From positions 1 to 18,640 of the forward strand of contig RFIO01000336.1 in assembly GCA_003695205.1 (NCBI GenBank): a stretch of DNA of 18,640 bases, written 5' to 3'. The position numbers were made by a program, and so were the translations under genes. The number at the start of each line of letters is the position of its first letter. Position 1 is the stretch's first letter. A model generated the notes under the pieces. The model was not told where the DNA came from. It worked only from the letters and a program-made list of their open reading frames with translations, and did not search any database. The stretch is from Deltaproteobacteria bacterium. Lineage in GTDB: Bacteria > Desulfobacterota > Desulfuromonadia > Desulfuromonadales > Geothermobacteraceae. Positions 1 through 8,408 of the stretch are shown here, one piece after another.

Positions 1-1
1 C

Positions 2-106
2 CATTCGACCATCATCCACGCCATCCGCAAGATCGAAGCGAAGATGGCCGAAGACATGCAACTGGCCGCGACCATCGACACCATCAGGTCAGGCCTGGAA
101 CATTGA
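2..106 (+). CDS. dnaA: Chromosomal replication initiator DnaA, C-terminal end only (5' truncated by window)
   Basis: The first 34 codons of the window read HSTIIHAIRKIE followed by a short helical tail ending in SGLEH and a TGA stop at 104-106. The HST-(I/V)-(I/L)-HA-(I)-x-KIE stretch is the signature of DnaA domain IV, the helix-turn-helix that reads the 9-bp DnaA box. DnaA is the AAA+ protein that opens oriC and loads the helicase. The rest of the gene lies upstream of the window. The next gene is dnaN, the usual neighbour, which supports the call. Only the extreme C-terminus is visible, so nothing can be said about the ATPase domain. Confidence comes from the signature and from synteny. 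Confidence 0.93.
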   Translation, partial: HSTIIHAIRKIEAKMAEDMQLAATIDTIRSGLEH

Positions 107-343
107 ACCCGGACAACCTGTGGCCGCCGGTGTGAAAGAACTGTGGATCATTGCCGGCAACAGATGTCATCCACAAAACCGGCAGCTTGAAGCAACGGCG
201 ATCAACAGCCGGATTTTTCATGCAACTGTTTGAATTAAAAACAAAATATGGATTCTGTACACAATCCACAGGCTCTATCTGTTACGACTATAAGGGTTAA
301 ATAAAAACATAAAAACAGTAAGGTCCTGTTGACAGGAGGTGTC
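107..343. other. dnaA-dnaN intergenic region; candidate oriC with degenerate DnaA boxes and AT-rich segment
   Basis: This 237-bp gene-free spacer differs sharply from its GC-rich surroundings. It holds three 9-mers close to the DnaA box TTATCCACA or its complement: TGTGGATCA at 142-150 (one mismatch), TCATCCACA at 167-175 (one mismatch) and CAATCCACA at 262-270 (two mismatches). They are followed by AT-rich tracts at about 233-252 and 297-317 that could act as the unwinding element. DnaA boxes beside an AT-rich stretch between dnaA and dnaN are a standard bacterial oriC arrangement. The region must also carry the dnaN promoter; TATAAG at 289-294 is a possible -10 but I see no convincing -35. 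No box is perfect here, so origin function is inferred. Confidence 0.55.
334..339 (+). promoter_or_regulatory. Shine-Dalgarno AGGAGG that sets the dnaN start
   Basis: AGGAGG (followed by T) lies four bases before ATG 344. An in-frame TTG at 329 would put this ribosome site inside the coding sequence, so ATG 344 is preferred. Confidence 0.75.
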
Positions 344-1462
344 ATGCAGTTTTCCATCGAACGTGAAATATTTCTCAAGGCCCTGGCCAGGGTTCAGGGG
401 ATAGTTGAAAAGCGCAACACCATCCCGATCCTGTCCAACGTGCTTATCGATGCCGCTGACGACGGCCTGGTCATTACCGCAACCGACCTTGAGGTCGGCA
501 TGCGAGCGACCTACCCTGCCGAAATCAGGAACGGCGGCAAGGTAACGGCCAACGCCAAGAAACTGTTCGAAATCATCAAGGAACTGCCGGACGACCTGGT
601 GCACTTCCAGAGCAAGGAAAACTGCTGGATCGAGATTTCCTGCGGCAAAGCCCTGTTCAATATCGTCGGCCTCGCGGCCGACGAGTTTCCCTATTTTCCC
701 GAAGTCGAACGCTGCCAGTTCATTGATTTGCCAAGTTCATCGGTCGCGACCATGCTGGAAAAGACGGCCTTTTCCATGTCGAACGACGAGAGCAAGTACA
801 ACCTGAACGGCATTTTTTTCCAGGCGTTGGAGACCGACGGCAACCTGATGCTGCGCCTGGTAGCTACCGACGGCCACCGACTGTCGCTGGTGGAACAACC
901 CCTGGAAACACCTGCTGGTGATGAACTGCTCAAGGGTGTGATTTTCCCGAAAAAGGGTGTTTTCGAACTGCGCAAGATCGCCGATGACGGCGAAGCGCCC
1001 ATCGGCCTCGGTTTCCTGGAAAACAATGCCATCGTGCGCAAGGACGACACGGTCATAGCCATGCGTCTGGTCGACGGCGAATTTCCCGATTACTCGCGGG
1101 TTATCCCCCAGGAACAGGACATCAAGGCAAAAATTCCGCGCGAGCAGTTTTTCCATGCCCTGAAGCGCATGGCGATCCTGTCGAGTGAAAAATCGCGCGG
1201 TGTCAAATTGACCCTGACAGGCGGCAGCCTGGAAATATCCTCCTCCAATCCCGATCTTGGAGATGCGAGGGAAGACCTCGCCGCCGACTATGCCGGCCAG
1301 GATATAGCCATCGGCTTCAATGCCCGTTATCTGCTTGATATCCTTCAGGTTCACAAGGGAGAGGAAGTTGAACTCCAGATAAAGGATAACATGTCCCCGG
1401 GCATGATTAGGCCGGTGGATGACCGCCACTTTCTCGCGGTGGTCATGCCCATGCGTCTGTAG
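344..1462 (+). CDS. dnaN: DNA polymerase III subunit beta (sliding clamp)
   Basis: DnaN forms the ring-shaped homodimer that tethers DNA polymerase III to DNA and docks many repair proteins. The 372-residue product begins MQFSIEREIFLKALARVQ and carries the usual RNTIPILSNVLI segment near residue 35. It has the three-domain clamp length (family about 365-375 aa) and ends in the clamp-typical P-M-R-L, the C-terminal segment that lines the client-binding pocket. ATG 344 is chosen because of the strong AGGAGG just upstream; a TTG start at 329 would add five residues (MTGGV) and overrun that site. It is followed after 14 bases by recF and is probably co-transcribed with it. Confidence 0.98.
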   Translation: MQFSIEREIFLKALARVQGIVEKRNTIPILSNVLIDAADDGLVITATDLEVGMRATYPAEIRNGGKVTANAKKLFEIIKELPDDLVHFQSKENCWIEISCGKALFNIVGLAADEFPYFPEVERCQFIDLPSSSVATMLEKTAFSMSNDESKYNLNGIFFQALETDGNLMLRLVATDGHRLSLVEQPLETPAGDELLKGVIFPKKGVFELRKIADDGEAPIGLGFLENNAIVRKDDTVIAMRLVDGEFPDYSRVIPQEQDIKAKIPREQFFHALKRMAILSSEKSRGVKLTLTGGSLEISSSNPDLGDAREDLAADYAGQDIAIGFNARYLLDILQVHKGEEVELQIKDNMSPGMIRPVDDRHFLAVVMPMRL

Positions 1463-1476
1463 GTCCGCTGCGGTCG

Positions 1477-2577
1477 ATGCGCATCGAGCACCTGGTATTC
1501 CGTGGTTTCCGCAATTTTGAAGACCTTGACCTCAGTCCGGCACCCGGGATCAACCTGGTCTGGGGGGATAACGGACAGGGAAAGACCAATCTGCTTGAGG
1601 GCATCTATCTGCTGGCCCAACTGAAAAGCTTTCGGCCGGCGCGCCAGGAACACCTCATAGCCCGGGGCGCCGGCGCTGCCAGCCTGGCGGTCCGCATCAG
1701 GGTGTCAGATGTCCAGCATCGCCTGGAAATGAACCTGACACCGGGGGAGCGTCGACTAAGGGCCGATGGGCAGCAGCTGACAGCGACCGCTGAATTCCTT
1801 GGCCGCCTGCGGGTGATTCTGTTCGCACCCGAGGAAACGACCGTGGTACGTGGGGCGCCCTCCGGGCGCCGGGCCATGCTGGATCGGGGCATATTCCTGG
1901 CCGATTCGGGTTATCTGCGGCGGGCGCGCGAATATCGCAGATGCCTGCTTCAGCGCAACAGCCTGCTGCGTTCCGGTCAGGTTTCGGCGAAAGTGCTGGA
2001 ACCCTGGACCGTGCGCCTGGCGGAAAGCGGCGCCGAACTGCGCCGGCGGCGTAATCACTATCTTGAACGCCTCCGGCCGCTGCTGCAGCAATGCTACCTG
2101 GAAATTTCCGGCGGTCGGGAACGGGTCGATATTCGGCTACCCACCCGTGGTGGAGATGATGTCGAGGCTCTGCTGAACGAACTGCATCGGCAAAGAGACA
2201 GGGAATTTTCCCTGGGGCAGACCCTGGCAGGGCCCCATCGGGACGATGTCGCTTTTCAACTCGATGGCAGGCCGTTGCGCCAGTACGGTTCCCAGGGCCA
2301 GCAGCGCTCCTTTGTACTGGCTTTCAAGTGCGCGCAACTGCTTGATTTCCAGCAGACGAAAGGTTTTTTACCGGTTCTGCTGCTCGATGATATCAACAGC
2401 GAGCTTGACGGGCACAGGCGCGAGGCCTTTTTTGCCTTTCTGCTCGCCAACAGCGGCCAGGTCTTTCTGACATCGACCGATGCCGATACCTGCAGGATCG
2501 AAGACCGGCAACTGACACGCTATTACATGCATGCCGGCAGCCTTGCTGCCGACCATGACAGAGGGAAAAATTCATGA
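1477..2577 (+). CDS. recF: DNA replication and repair protein RecF
   Basis: RecF is an SMC-like ABC ATPase that, with RecO and RecR, loads RecA at single-strand gaps. Visible motifs: Walker A GDNGQGKTN at about residues 30-38; the LAGPHRDD segment; the ABC signature region SQGQQRSFVLAFK; and Walker B LLLDDINSELD at about residue 300-310. Length is 366 aa, normal for the family (about 350-380). The start has only a weak ribosome site but lies 14 bases after dnaN, and the N-terminal MRIEHLVFRGFRNF is the expected beginning. Its stop overlaps the gyrB start (ATGA at 2574-2577), which implies translational coupling with gyrase B. Confidence 0.97.
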   Translation: MRIEHLVFRGFRNFEDLDLSPAPGINLVWGDNGQGKTNLLEGIYLLAQLKSFRPARQEHLIARGAGAASLAVRIRVSDVQHRLEMNLTPGERRLRADGQQLTATAEFLGRLRVILFAPEETTVVRGAPSGRRAMLDRGIFLADSGYLRRAREYRRCLLQRNSLLRSGQVSAKVLEPWTVRLAESGAELRRRRNHYLERLRPLLQQCYLEISGGRERVDIRLPTRGGDDVEALLNELHRQRDREFSLGQTLAGPHRDDVAFQLDGRPLRQYGSQGQQRSFVLAFKCAQLLDFQQTKGFLPVLLLDDINSELDGHRREAFFAFLLANSGQVFLTSTDADTCRIEDRQLTRYYMHAGSLAADHDRGKNS

Positions 2578-4973
2578 GTGACGACAAACAGCAGAAAAAC
2601 TACCAGGCCGACAGTATCCAGGTTCTGGAAGGCCTGGAGGCAGTACGCAAACGCCCGGCCATGTACATTGGTTCGACCGGGGTCAACGGTCTGCACCACC
2701 TGGTCTACGAGGTGGTAGACAATTCCATCGACGAGGCCCTGGCCGGTCACTGCGACGATATCCTGGTGACCCTGCACGCGGACAATTCGGTGACCGTGCT
2801 CGACAACGGCCGCGGGATTCCGGTTGACATGCACAAGACCCAGAACAAGCCGGCGGCCGAGGTCGTCATGACCGTGCTGCACGCCGGTGGCAAGTTCGAC
2901 GACAAGGGTGAGGGAGCCTACAAGGTCTCCGGCGGTCTGCACGGTGTGGGGGTCTCGGTTGTCAACGCCCTGTCGACGAAACTCGATCTGAAAATCTGGC
3001 GCGACGGCTTCATCTGGACCCAGAGTTATCAGCGCGGGGTTCCGACCGGGCCGCTCACCAAGGGCAAGGAGACCAAAAAGCACGGTACCAGCGTCACCTT
3101 CTGGCCCGACCCGGATATTTTCGAAACGACGGAATTTTCCTTCGAAATCCTCAGTCGGCGCCTGCGGGAACTGGCCTTCCTCAACGCCGGTGTGAAGATC
3201 CGCATTCAGGACGAGCGCAGTGACAAGGAGCACGAATTCCAGTATGAGGGCGGTATCCGCTCCTTCGTCGAATATCTCAACCGCGCCAAAAACGCCCTGC
3301 ATCCGAAACCGATCTACATCCACGGTGTACGTGACAACTGCGACATCGAGATAGCCATTCAGTACAACGACGGCTACGATGAGAAAATTTTCAGTTTTAC
3401 CAATAATATCAACACCCACGAGGGGGGTACGCACCTGTCCGGATTCAAGGCGGCGCTGACCCGGACCATGAACAACTACGCCACGGCCAACAATCTGCTC
3501 AAGAACCTGAAGGCGACGATTTCGGGCGACGACCTGCGCGAGGGCATGGCGGCGGTTGTGTCGGTGAAAATTCCCAATCCCCAGTTCGAGGGCCAGACCA
3601 AGACCAAGCTGGGCAACTCCGAGGTCAAGGGCTATGTCGAAACCCTGATGAACGAAAAACTCTCGGAATTCCTCGAGGAGAATCCGGCCGTTGCCAAACG
3701 CATCCTGGAAAAGGGAATCGAGGCGGCGCGGGCGCGCGAAGCGGCCCGCAAGGCGCGCGACCTGACCCGTCGCAAGGGCGCCCTCGATTCCCTCGCCCTG
3801 CCGGGCAAGCTGGCCGACTGCCAGGAGAAGGATCCGGCGATGTGCGAAATCTACCTGGTCGAGGGCGATTCGGCGGGCGGCAGCGCCAAGCAGGGTCGGG
3901 ACCGCCGCTACCAGGCTATCCTGCCGCTCAAGGGCAAGATTCTCAATGTCGAGAAGGCGCGTTTCGACAAGATGCTGACCTCCAACGAAATCCGTACCCT
4001 GATCACCGCCATGGGGACGGGTATCGGCAAGGAGGATTTCGATGTCACCAAGCTGCGCTATCATCGCATCATCATCATGACCGACGCCGACGTCGACGGG
4101 TCGCACATCCGTACCCTGCTGCTGACCTTCTTCTTCCGGCAGATGCCGGAAATCGTCGAGCGCGGCCACCTCTACATCGCCCAGCCGCCCCTCTACAAGG
4201 CCAAGCGGGGCAAAAAGGAGATTTACCTCAAGGATGAAACCTCCCTGCAGGAATACCTGCTGGCCGAAGGCGTCGAGGGGATGACCCTGGAGCTGCCGGA
4301 GATCGGCAAGACCCTGCGCGGCAAGCAGATCATCCCGACTTTGCGCCAGATCATCGCCTTCAACGCTCAGTTCGAACGCAAGGTGCAAAAGGGAATCAAC
4401 CGCGAGGTGCTGCGCATCTTTGTCGAGGGCAAGATGCAGAACGGCTACGGCGAGATGGATGACCTGACGCCCGTGGCCGACAAGCTCAGGGAACTCGAAC
4501 CGCGCGGCGACTATCAGGTTCTCAGCGAACCGCCGCGCATCCTCTTTACCCTGGGCAACGTCCGGGCGCGCATCGACCGCTCGACCCTGGAACTGCTCTC
4601 CAGCCACGAGTATCGCCTGCTGCTGCAGGCCTACAAACAGGTGGAAAACATCTGCAAGGACCAGCCGGCCAGTGTCACGACCGAGGACGGGCGCGAGGAG
4701 AGCTTCGACAGCCGCCAGGAGTTGCTCGACTTCTTCCTCGACCGGGCGCGCAAGGGCCAGTACATCCAGCGCTACAAGGGACTTGGAGAGATGAATCCGG
4801 AACAGCTGTGGGAAACGACCATGGATCCGGAAAAGCGTGTCCTGCTCCAGGTCAAGATCGAGGACGCCGTCGAGGCGGACGAGATTTTCACGGTACTGAT
4901 GGGAGACCAGGTGGAACCGCGGCGAGAGTTTATCGAGACCAACGCCCTGAACGTCTCCAATCTCGATATCTAG
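2574..4973 (+). CDS. gyrB: DNA gyrase subunit B
   Basis: GyrB is the ATPase subunit of gyrase, which introduces negative supercoils. The GHKL ATPase domain shows YEVVDNS with the catalytic Glu46 and Mg-binding Asn50, LDNGRGIP with Asp77, and the GGLHGVGVSVVNALS lid. The transducer carries QTKTKLG with the phosphate-contacting lysine. The TOPRIM domain has LVEGDSAGG at about residue 428 and DADVDG at about 504-509, followed by the tail region with YKGLGEMNPEQLWETTMDP. At 799 aa it is the long, proteobacterial form, with the extra insertion between the TOPRIM acidic motif and the C-terminal tail (E. coli GyrB is 804 aa). Its ATG overlaps the recF stop, and gyrA follows after 66 bases. Confidence 0.99.
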   Translation: MSDDKQQKNYQADSIQVLEGLEAVRKRPAMYIGSTGVNGLHHLVYEVVDNSIDEALAGHCDDILVTLHADNSVTVLDNGRGIPVDMHKTQNKPAAEVVMTVLHAGGKFDDKGEGAYKVSGGLHGVGVSVVNALSTKLDLKIWRDGFIWTQSYQRGVPTGPLTKGKETKKHGTSVTFWPDPDIFETTEFSFEILSRRLRELAFLNAGVKIRIQDERSDKEHEFQYEGGIRSFVEYLNRAKNALHPKPIYIHGVRDNCDIEIAIQYNDGYDEKIFSFTNNINTHEGGTHLSGFKAALTRTMNNYATANNLLKNLKATISGDDLREGMAAVVSVKIPNPQFEGQTKTKLGNSEVKGYVETLMNEKLSEFLEENPAVAKRILEKGIEAARAREAARKARDLTRRKGALDSLALPGKLADCQEKDPAMCEIYLVEGDSAGGSAKQGRDRRYQAILPLKGKILNVEKARFDKMLTSNEIRTLITAMGTGIGKEDFDVTKLRYHRIIIMTDADVDGSHIRTLLLTFFFRQMPEIVERGHLYIAQPPLYKAKRGKKEIYLKDETSLQEYLLAEGVEGMTLELPEIGKTLRGKQIIPTLRQIIAFNAQFERKVQKGINREVLRIFVEGKMQNGYGEMDDLTPVADKLRELEPRGDYQVLSEPPRILFTLGNVRARIDRSTLELLSSHEYRLLLQAYKQVENICKDQPASVTTEDGREESFDSRQELLDFFLDRARKGQYIQRYKGLGEMNPEQLWETTMDPEKRVLLQVKIEDAVEADEIFTVLMGDQVEPRREFIETNALNVSNLDI

Positions 4974-5039
4974 ACATCTACCGGGATCGGCCACCAGGCA
5001 CGAGACCCGGACTGAACCGGTTATTCCGGAGGATTTTCG

Positions 5040-7547
5040 ATGCTATCTGAACAGAATCGTGTAACGGTCAACATCGAAGACGAAATGCGCAAGTCCTACA
5101 TGGACTACGCCATGAGCGTCATTATCGGCCGCGCCCTGCCGGACGTGCGTGACGGCCTGAAGCCGGTTCACCGCCGGGTTCTCTTCGCCATGCACGAGCT
5201 GGGCAACGACTACAACAAGCCCTACAAGAAATCGGCGCGTGTCGTCGGCGACGTCATCGGTAAGTACCATCCGCACGGCGACTCGGCGGTCTACGACACC
5301 ATCGTGCGGCTGGCGCAGGACTTCTCCATGCGCTATCCGCTTGTCGACGGCCAGGGCAACTTCGGTTCCATCGATGGCGATTCGGCCGCGGCCATGCGTT
5401 ACACCGAGGTGCGCATGAACCGCCTCGCCCACGAACTGCTCGCCGACATCGACAAGGAGACCGTCGATTTCGGCCCCAACTACGACGACTCGCTGCAGGA
5501 GCCGCTGGTCCTGCCGTGCAAGTTTCCCAACCTGCTGGTCAACGGTTCGGAGGGGATCGCCGTCGGCATGGCGACCAAGATTCCGCCGCACAACCTCGGC
5601 GAGGTCATCGACGGCCTGATCGCGGTGATCGATGATCCGAAGATCGCCTTCGAACAGCTGCTGGAGAAGATTCCCGGTCCCGATTTTCCCACCGGCGGTT
5701 TCATCCTCGGCCGCGAAGGTATCCGCGAGGCCTACCGGACCGGCCGCGGCATCGTGCAGATGCGCGCCCGCGCCCTGGTCGAGAAAGATCGGCGCACCGG
5801 TCGCGAGAGTATCGTCATCACCGAGATTCCCTTCCAGGTCAACAAGGCTCGCCTGATCGAAAAAATCGCCGACCTGGTCAAGGAGAAGAAGATCGAAGGG
5901 ATCAACGACCTGCGCGACGAGTCGGACCGTGACGGCATGCGCATCGTCGTCGAGCTGAAGAAGGACACCATTCCCCAGGTGATTCTCAACCAGCTCTACA
6001 AGATGACGCCGATGCAGTCGAGCTTCGGCATCATCATGCTAGCCATCGTCAACGGTCAGCCGCGCGTGCTGACCCTGCGCGAGGTACTCGACAAGTTCAT
6101 CGAACACCGCAAGGAGATCGTCACCCGGCGCTGCATCTTTGAACTGAAGAAAGCCGAAGCGCGGGCCCATATCCTCGAAGGCCTGAAGATCGCCCTGGAA
6201 AACCTTGACGAGGTGATCGCCATCATCAAGGCGAGTGCCAGCCCGGCCGAGGCCAGGGAACGGCTTATCGCCCGGTTCGCCTTCTCCGAGAAGCAGGCCC
6301 AGGCGATCCTCGACATGCGCCTGCACCGGCTCACCGGCCTTGAACGCGACAAGATCATGGCCGAGTACGAGGAAGTCCTGGCCCTGATCAAGCGCCTGAA
6401 GGAGATTCTTGCCAGCGAGGTCGAAATCCTGAAGATCATCAAGGAGGAACTTCAGGAGGTGCGCAACCGTTACGGGGATGCCCGGCGCACCGAAATCATC
6501 GAGGCCAGGGGTGATCTGTCCCTCGAAGACCTGATCGTCGAGGAGGACATGGTTGTCACCGTCTCACACGGCGGCTACATCAAGCGCAACGCCGTCTCCC
6601 TCTACCGCGCCCAGCGGCGCGGCGGCAAGGGCAAGACCGGCATGCGCCCGAAGGATGAGGATTTCGTCGAAAACATCTTCATCGCCTCGACCCATTCCTA
6701 CATCCTGGTCTTCACCGACCGGGGCAAGGTTCACTGGCTCAAGGTGCATGAGATCCCGCAGGGCGGCCGCGCTTCGCGCGGCAAGGCAATCGTCAACCTG
6801 ATCCAGGTCGAATCGGGTGAAAAGGTGATGACCATCCTGCCGGTCAAGGAGTTCGAGAAGGGGCGTTACATCGTCACTGCCACCGCCAACGGTATCATCA
6901 AGAAGACCGACCTGATGGCCTATTCCCATCCGCGCGCAGGCGGTATCATCGCCCTGAGTATCGACGAGGGGGACAGCCTGATCGCCGCGCGCCTGACCGA
7001 CGGCGACACCGACATTATTCTCGCAAGTCGCCAGGGCAAGTCGATCCGGTTCCCGGAAACTGATGTGCGAGCCATGGGCCGGGTGGCGCGCGGTGTGCGC
7101 GGCATGAACCTGGACAAGGATGACCAGGTGATCGGCATGGAGACCGTGACCGACGCCACCAGCTCCGATCTGGTCACGATCACCCGCAACGGCTACGGCA
7201 AACGGACACCGCTGAGCGAATACCGTGTCCAGAGCCGGGGCGGCAAAGGCATCATTACCATCAAGACCTCTGAGCGCAACGGCGAAGTCATCGATATCAA
7301 GCTGGTCGATGACGAATCGGACCTGATGCTGATTACCGACCGGGGCAAGCTGCTGCGCACCCGGGTGAGCGATTTCCGCCAGATCGGCCGCAATACCCAG
7401 GGGGTTCGGGTCATGGTGCTGGAGGAAGGCGAACGGATCGTGGCCGTGGCCAAGCTGGCGGAAAAAGACGAGGATGAACTCGAAACAGCTGCAGAACCTG
7501 AAGAAGGGCCTGAGGAGGGAGGAGCGGAAACGGCTCCGGAAGAGTAG
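5040..7547 (+). CDS. gyrA: DNA gyrase subunit A
   Basis: GyrA holds the DNA-cleaving tyrosine and the DNA-wrapping beta-pinwheel. The catalytic Tyr121 sits in AAAMRYTEVRM. The quinolone-interacting segment reads HPHGDSAVYD, with Ser82 and Asp86 at the positions of E. coli Ser83 and Asp87, so the common resistance substitutions are absent. The GyrA box QRRGGKG is at about residue 525, identifying gyrase rather than topoisomerase IV. Length is 835 aa. The C-terminus is a Glu-rich tail of roughly 25 residues (EEGPEEGG and so on); in E. coli an acidic GyrA tail tunes wrapping and supercoiling. A GGAGG precedes ATG 5040. The last 74 bases also encode the start of the next gene in another frame. 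Confidence 0.99.
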   Translation: MLSEQNRVTVNIEDEMRKSYMDYAMSVIIGRALPDVRDGLKPVHRRVLFAMHELGNDYNKPYKKSARVVGDVIGKYHPHGDSAVYDTIVRLAQDFSMRYPLVDGQGNFGSIDGDSAAAMRYTEVRMNRLAHELLADIDKETVDFGPNYDDSLQEPLVLPCKFPNLLVNGSEGIAVGMATKIPPHNLGEVIDGLIAVIDDPKIAFEQLLEKIPGPDFPTGGFILGREGIREAYRTGRGIVQMRARALVEKDRRTGRESIVITEIPFQVNKARLIEKIADLVKEKKIEGINDLRDESDRDGMRIVVELKKDTIPQVILNQLYKMTPMQSSFGIIMLAIVNGQPRVLTLREVLDKFIEHRKEIVTRRCIFELKKAEARAHILEGLKIALENLDEVIAIIKASASPAEARERLIARFAFSEKQAQAILDMRLHRLTGLERDKIMAEYEEVLALIKRLKEILASEVEILKIIKEELQEVRNRYGDARRTEIIEARGDLSLEDLIVEEDMVVTVSHGGYIKRNAVSLYRAQRRGGKGKTGMRPKDEDFVENIFIASTHSYILVFTDRGKVHWLKVHEIPQGGRASRGKAIVNLIQVESGEKVMTILPVKEFEKGRYIVTATANGIIKKTDLMAYSHPRAGGIIALSIDEGDSLIAARLTDGDTDIILASRQGKSIRFPETDVRAMGRVARGVRGMNLDKDDQVIGMETVTDATSSDLVTITRNGYGKRTPLSEYRVQSRGGKGIITIKTSERNGEVIDIKLVDDESDLMLITDRGKLLRTRVSDFRQIGRNTQGVRVMVLEEGERIVAVAKLAEKDEDELETAAEPEEGPEEGGAETAPEE

Positions 7548-8352
7548 ACCCCGCCGGGGGAGGCTTCTCCTGTCGGCCACTCTGCTGATTCTTTTTCTGC
7601 TTCTGGCCGTGTGGCTGGGACGGGAGCCGCTGGCCCGCTGGCAGTACAGCCGGGCCCAGCGGCTCTTTCGTCAGCAGCAGTTCAGCGATGCCATTGGGCA
7701 CCTGAACTGGGTGACGCGACTCTCTTCCGGCAAGCTGAATGCCCAGGCCCGGCTGCTGACCGGGGACATTCTCGACCTCGAGCTGAAGCAGCCGGAACAG
7801 GCCATTCTCGCCTACCTGACCCTGGTGCGCGATTTTCCGCGCAGCCCGCTGGCTGAAACTGCCCTGCGCCGGGCGGCAACGGTCTACCTCGACCGGCTCG
7901 ACGATCCGGCCGGCGCGCTGCCGCTGCTGCAGCGCCTGGCCGACGCCCGGGTGGCCGATGCCGATACCGTTCGCTACCGGATCGCCGACAGCTATTTCCG
8001 CCTGCGCAACTACGAGCAGGCCAGGATCGAGTTTGAAACCCTGCTCCGGCTCTATCCGCAAACCGGACGCGCCGCCGAAGCCGGCTATCGGATCGGTATC
8101 TGCCTGTTGCTCGAAAACCGGACCGCGCCGGCGGAGAAGCAGCTGCGCGACACGGCCGGACGCTGGCCGGACGACCCCTTCGGTCTGGAATCCCTCTTTG
8201 CCCTGGCGGGCCTTTATGAGCGCCGGGACGAGCTGGTGCGGGCGCGCGATCTGTTGCGCGCATTGCGCGGACGCTATCCTGATAAGGACCTGCTGGAGCA
8301 CCGCCTGGGCCAGGTGGAAGATCGCATCCGCAGGAAAAAGAAGGCCATCTGA
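7474..8352 (+). CDS. Membrane-anchored tetratricopeptide-repeat protein of unknown function
   Basis: The 292-aa product has a very basic N-terminus (residues 8-30 rich in Lys/Arg), one hydrophobic segment at about 31-48 (LLLSATLLILFLLLAVWL), then an all-helical region with TPR-like repeats. Examples are RAQRLFRQQQFSDAIGHLNW, the block around PEQAILAYLTLVRDFPRSPL, and YEQARIEFETLLRLYPQTG. The charge pattern predicts cytoplasmic N-terminus and periplasmic repeats. The repeat style resembles BamD/CpoB-type outer-membrane-assembly and cell-division partners, but no specific orthologue is recognised. ATG 7474 is the only good start before the membrane segment and lies inside gyrA (74-base overlap), with a weak ribosome site. 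The role is probably as a protein-interaction scaffold in the cell envelope, an inference from fold only. Confidence 0.8.
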   Translation: MNSKQLQNLKKGLRREERKRLRKSRPRRGRLLLSATLLILFLLLAVWLGREPLARWQYSRAQRLFRQQQFSDAIGHLNWVTRLSSGKLNAQARLLTGDILDLELKQPEQAILAYLTLVRDFPRSPLAETALRRAATVYLDRLDDPAGALPLLQRLADARVADADTVRYRIADSYFRLRNYEQARIEFETLLRLYPQTGRAAEAGYRIGICLLLENRTAPAEKQLRDTAGRWPDDPFGLESLFALAGLYERRDELVRARDLLRALRGRYPDKDLLEHRLGQVEDRIRRKKKAI

Positions 8353-8356
8353 CCCC

Positions 8357-8383
8357 TTGACTGCTGACGTGGTAGAGTAGAAA
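8357..8383 (+). promoter_or_regulatory. Possible promoter ahead of gpsA
   Basis: TTGACT at 8357-8362 matches a sigma-70 -35 in five of six bases. TAGAAA at 8378-8383 is a four-of-six -10, but the spacer is only 15 bases. It lies in the 56-base gap between the TPR gene and gpsA. It is suggestive only. Confidence 0.3.
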
Positions 8384-8408
8384 CGACACCTTCCAGGAGG
8401 AATGAAAG

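Noticed and set aside
2523..4994. An 823-codon open frame on the minus strand spanning all of gyrB
   Set aside because: It is the antisense shadow of a GC-biased gene whose plus-strand product is unmistakable gyrase B. Its translation has low-complexity Asp/Val/Leu/Gly-rich character and no recognisable domain.
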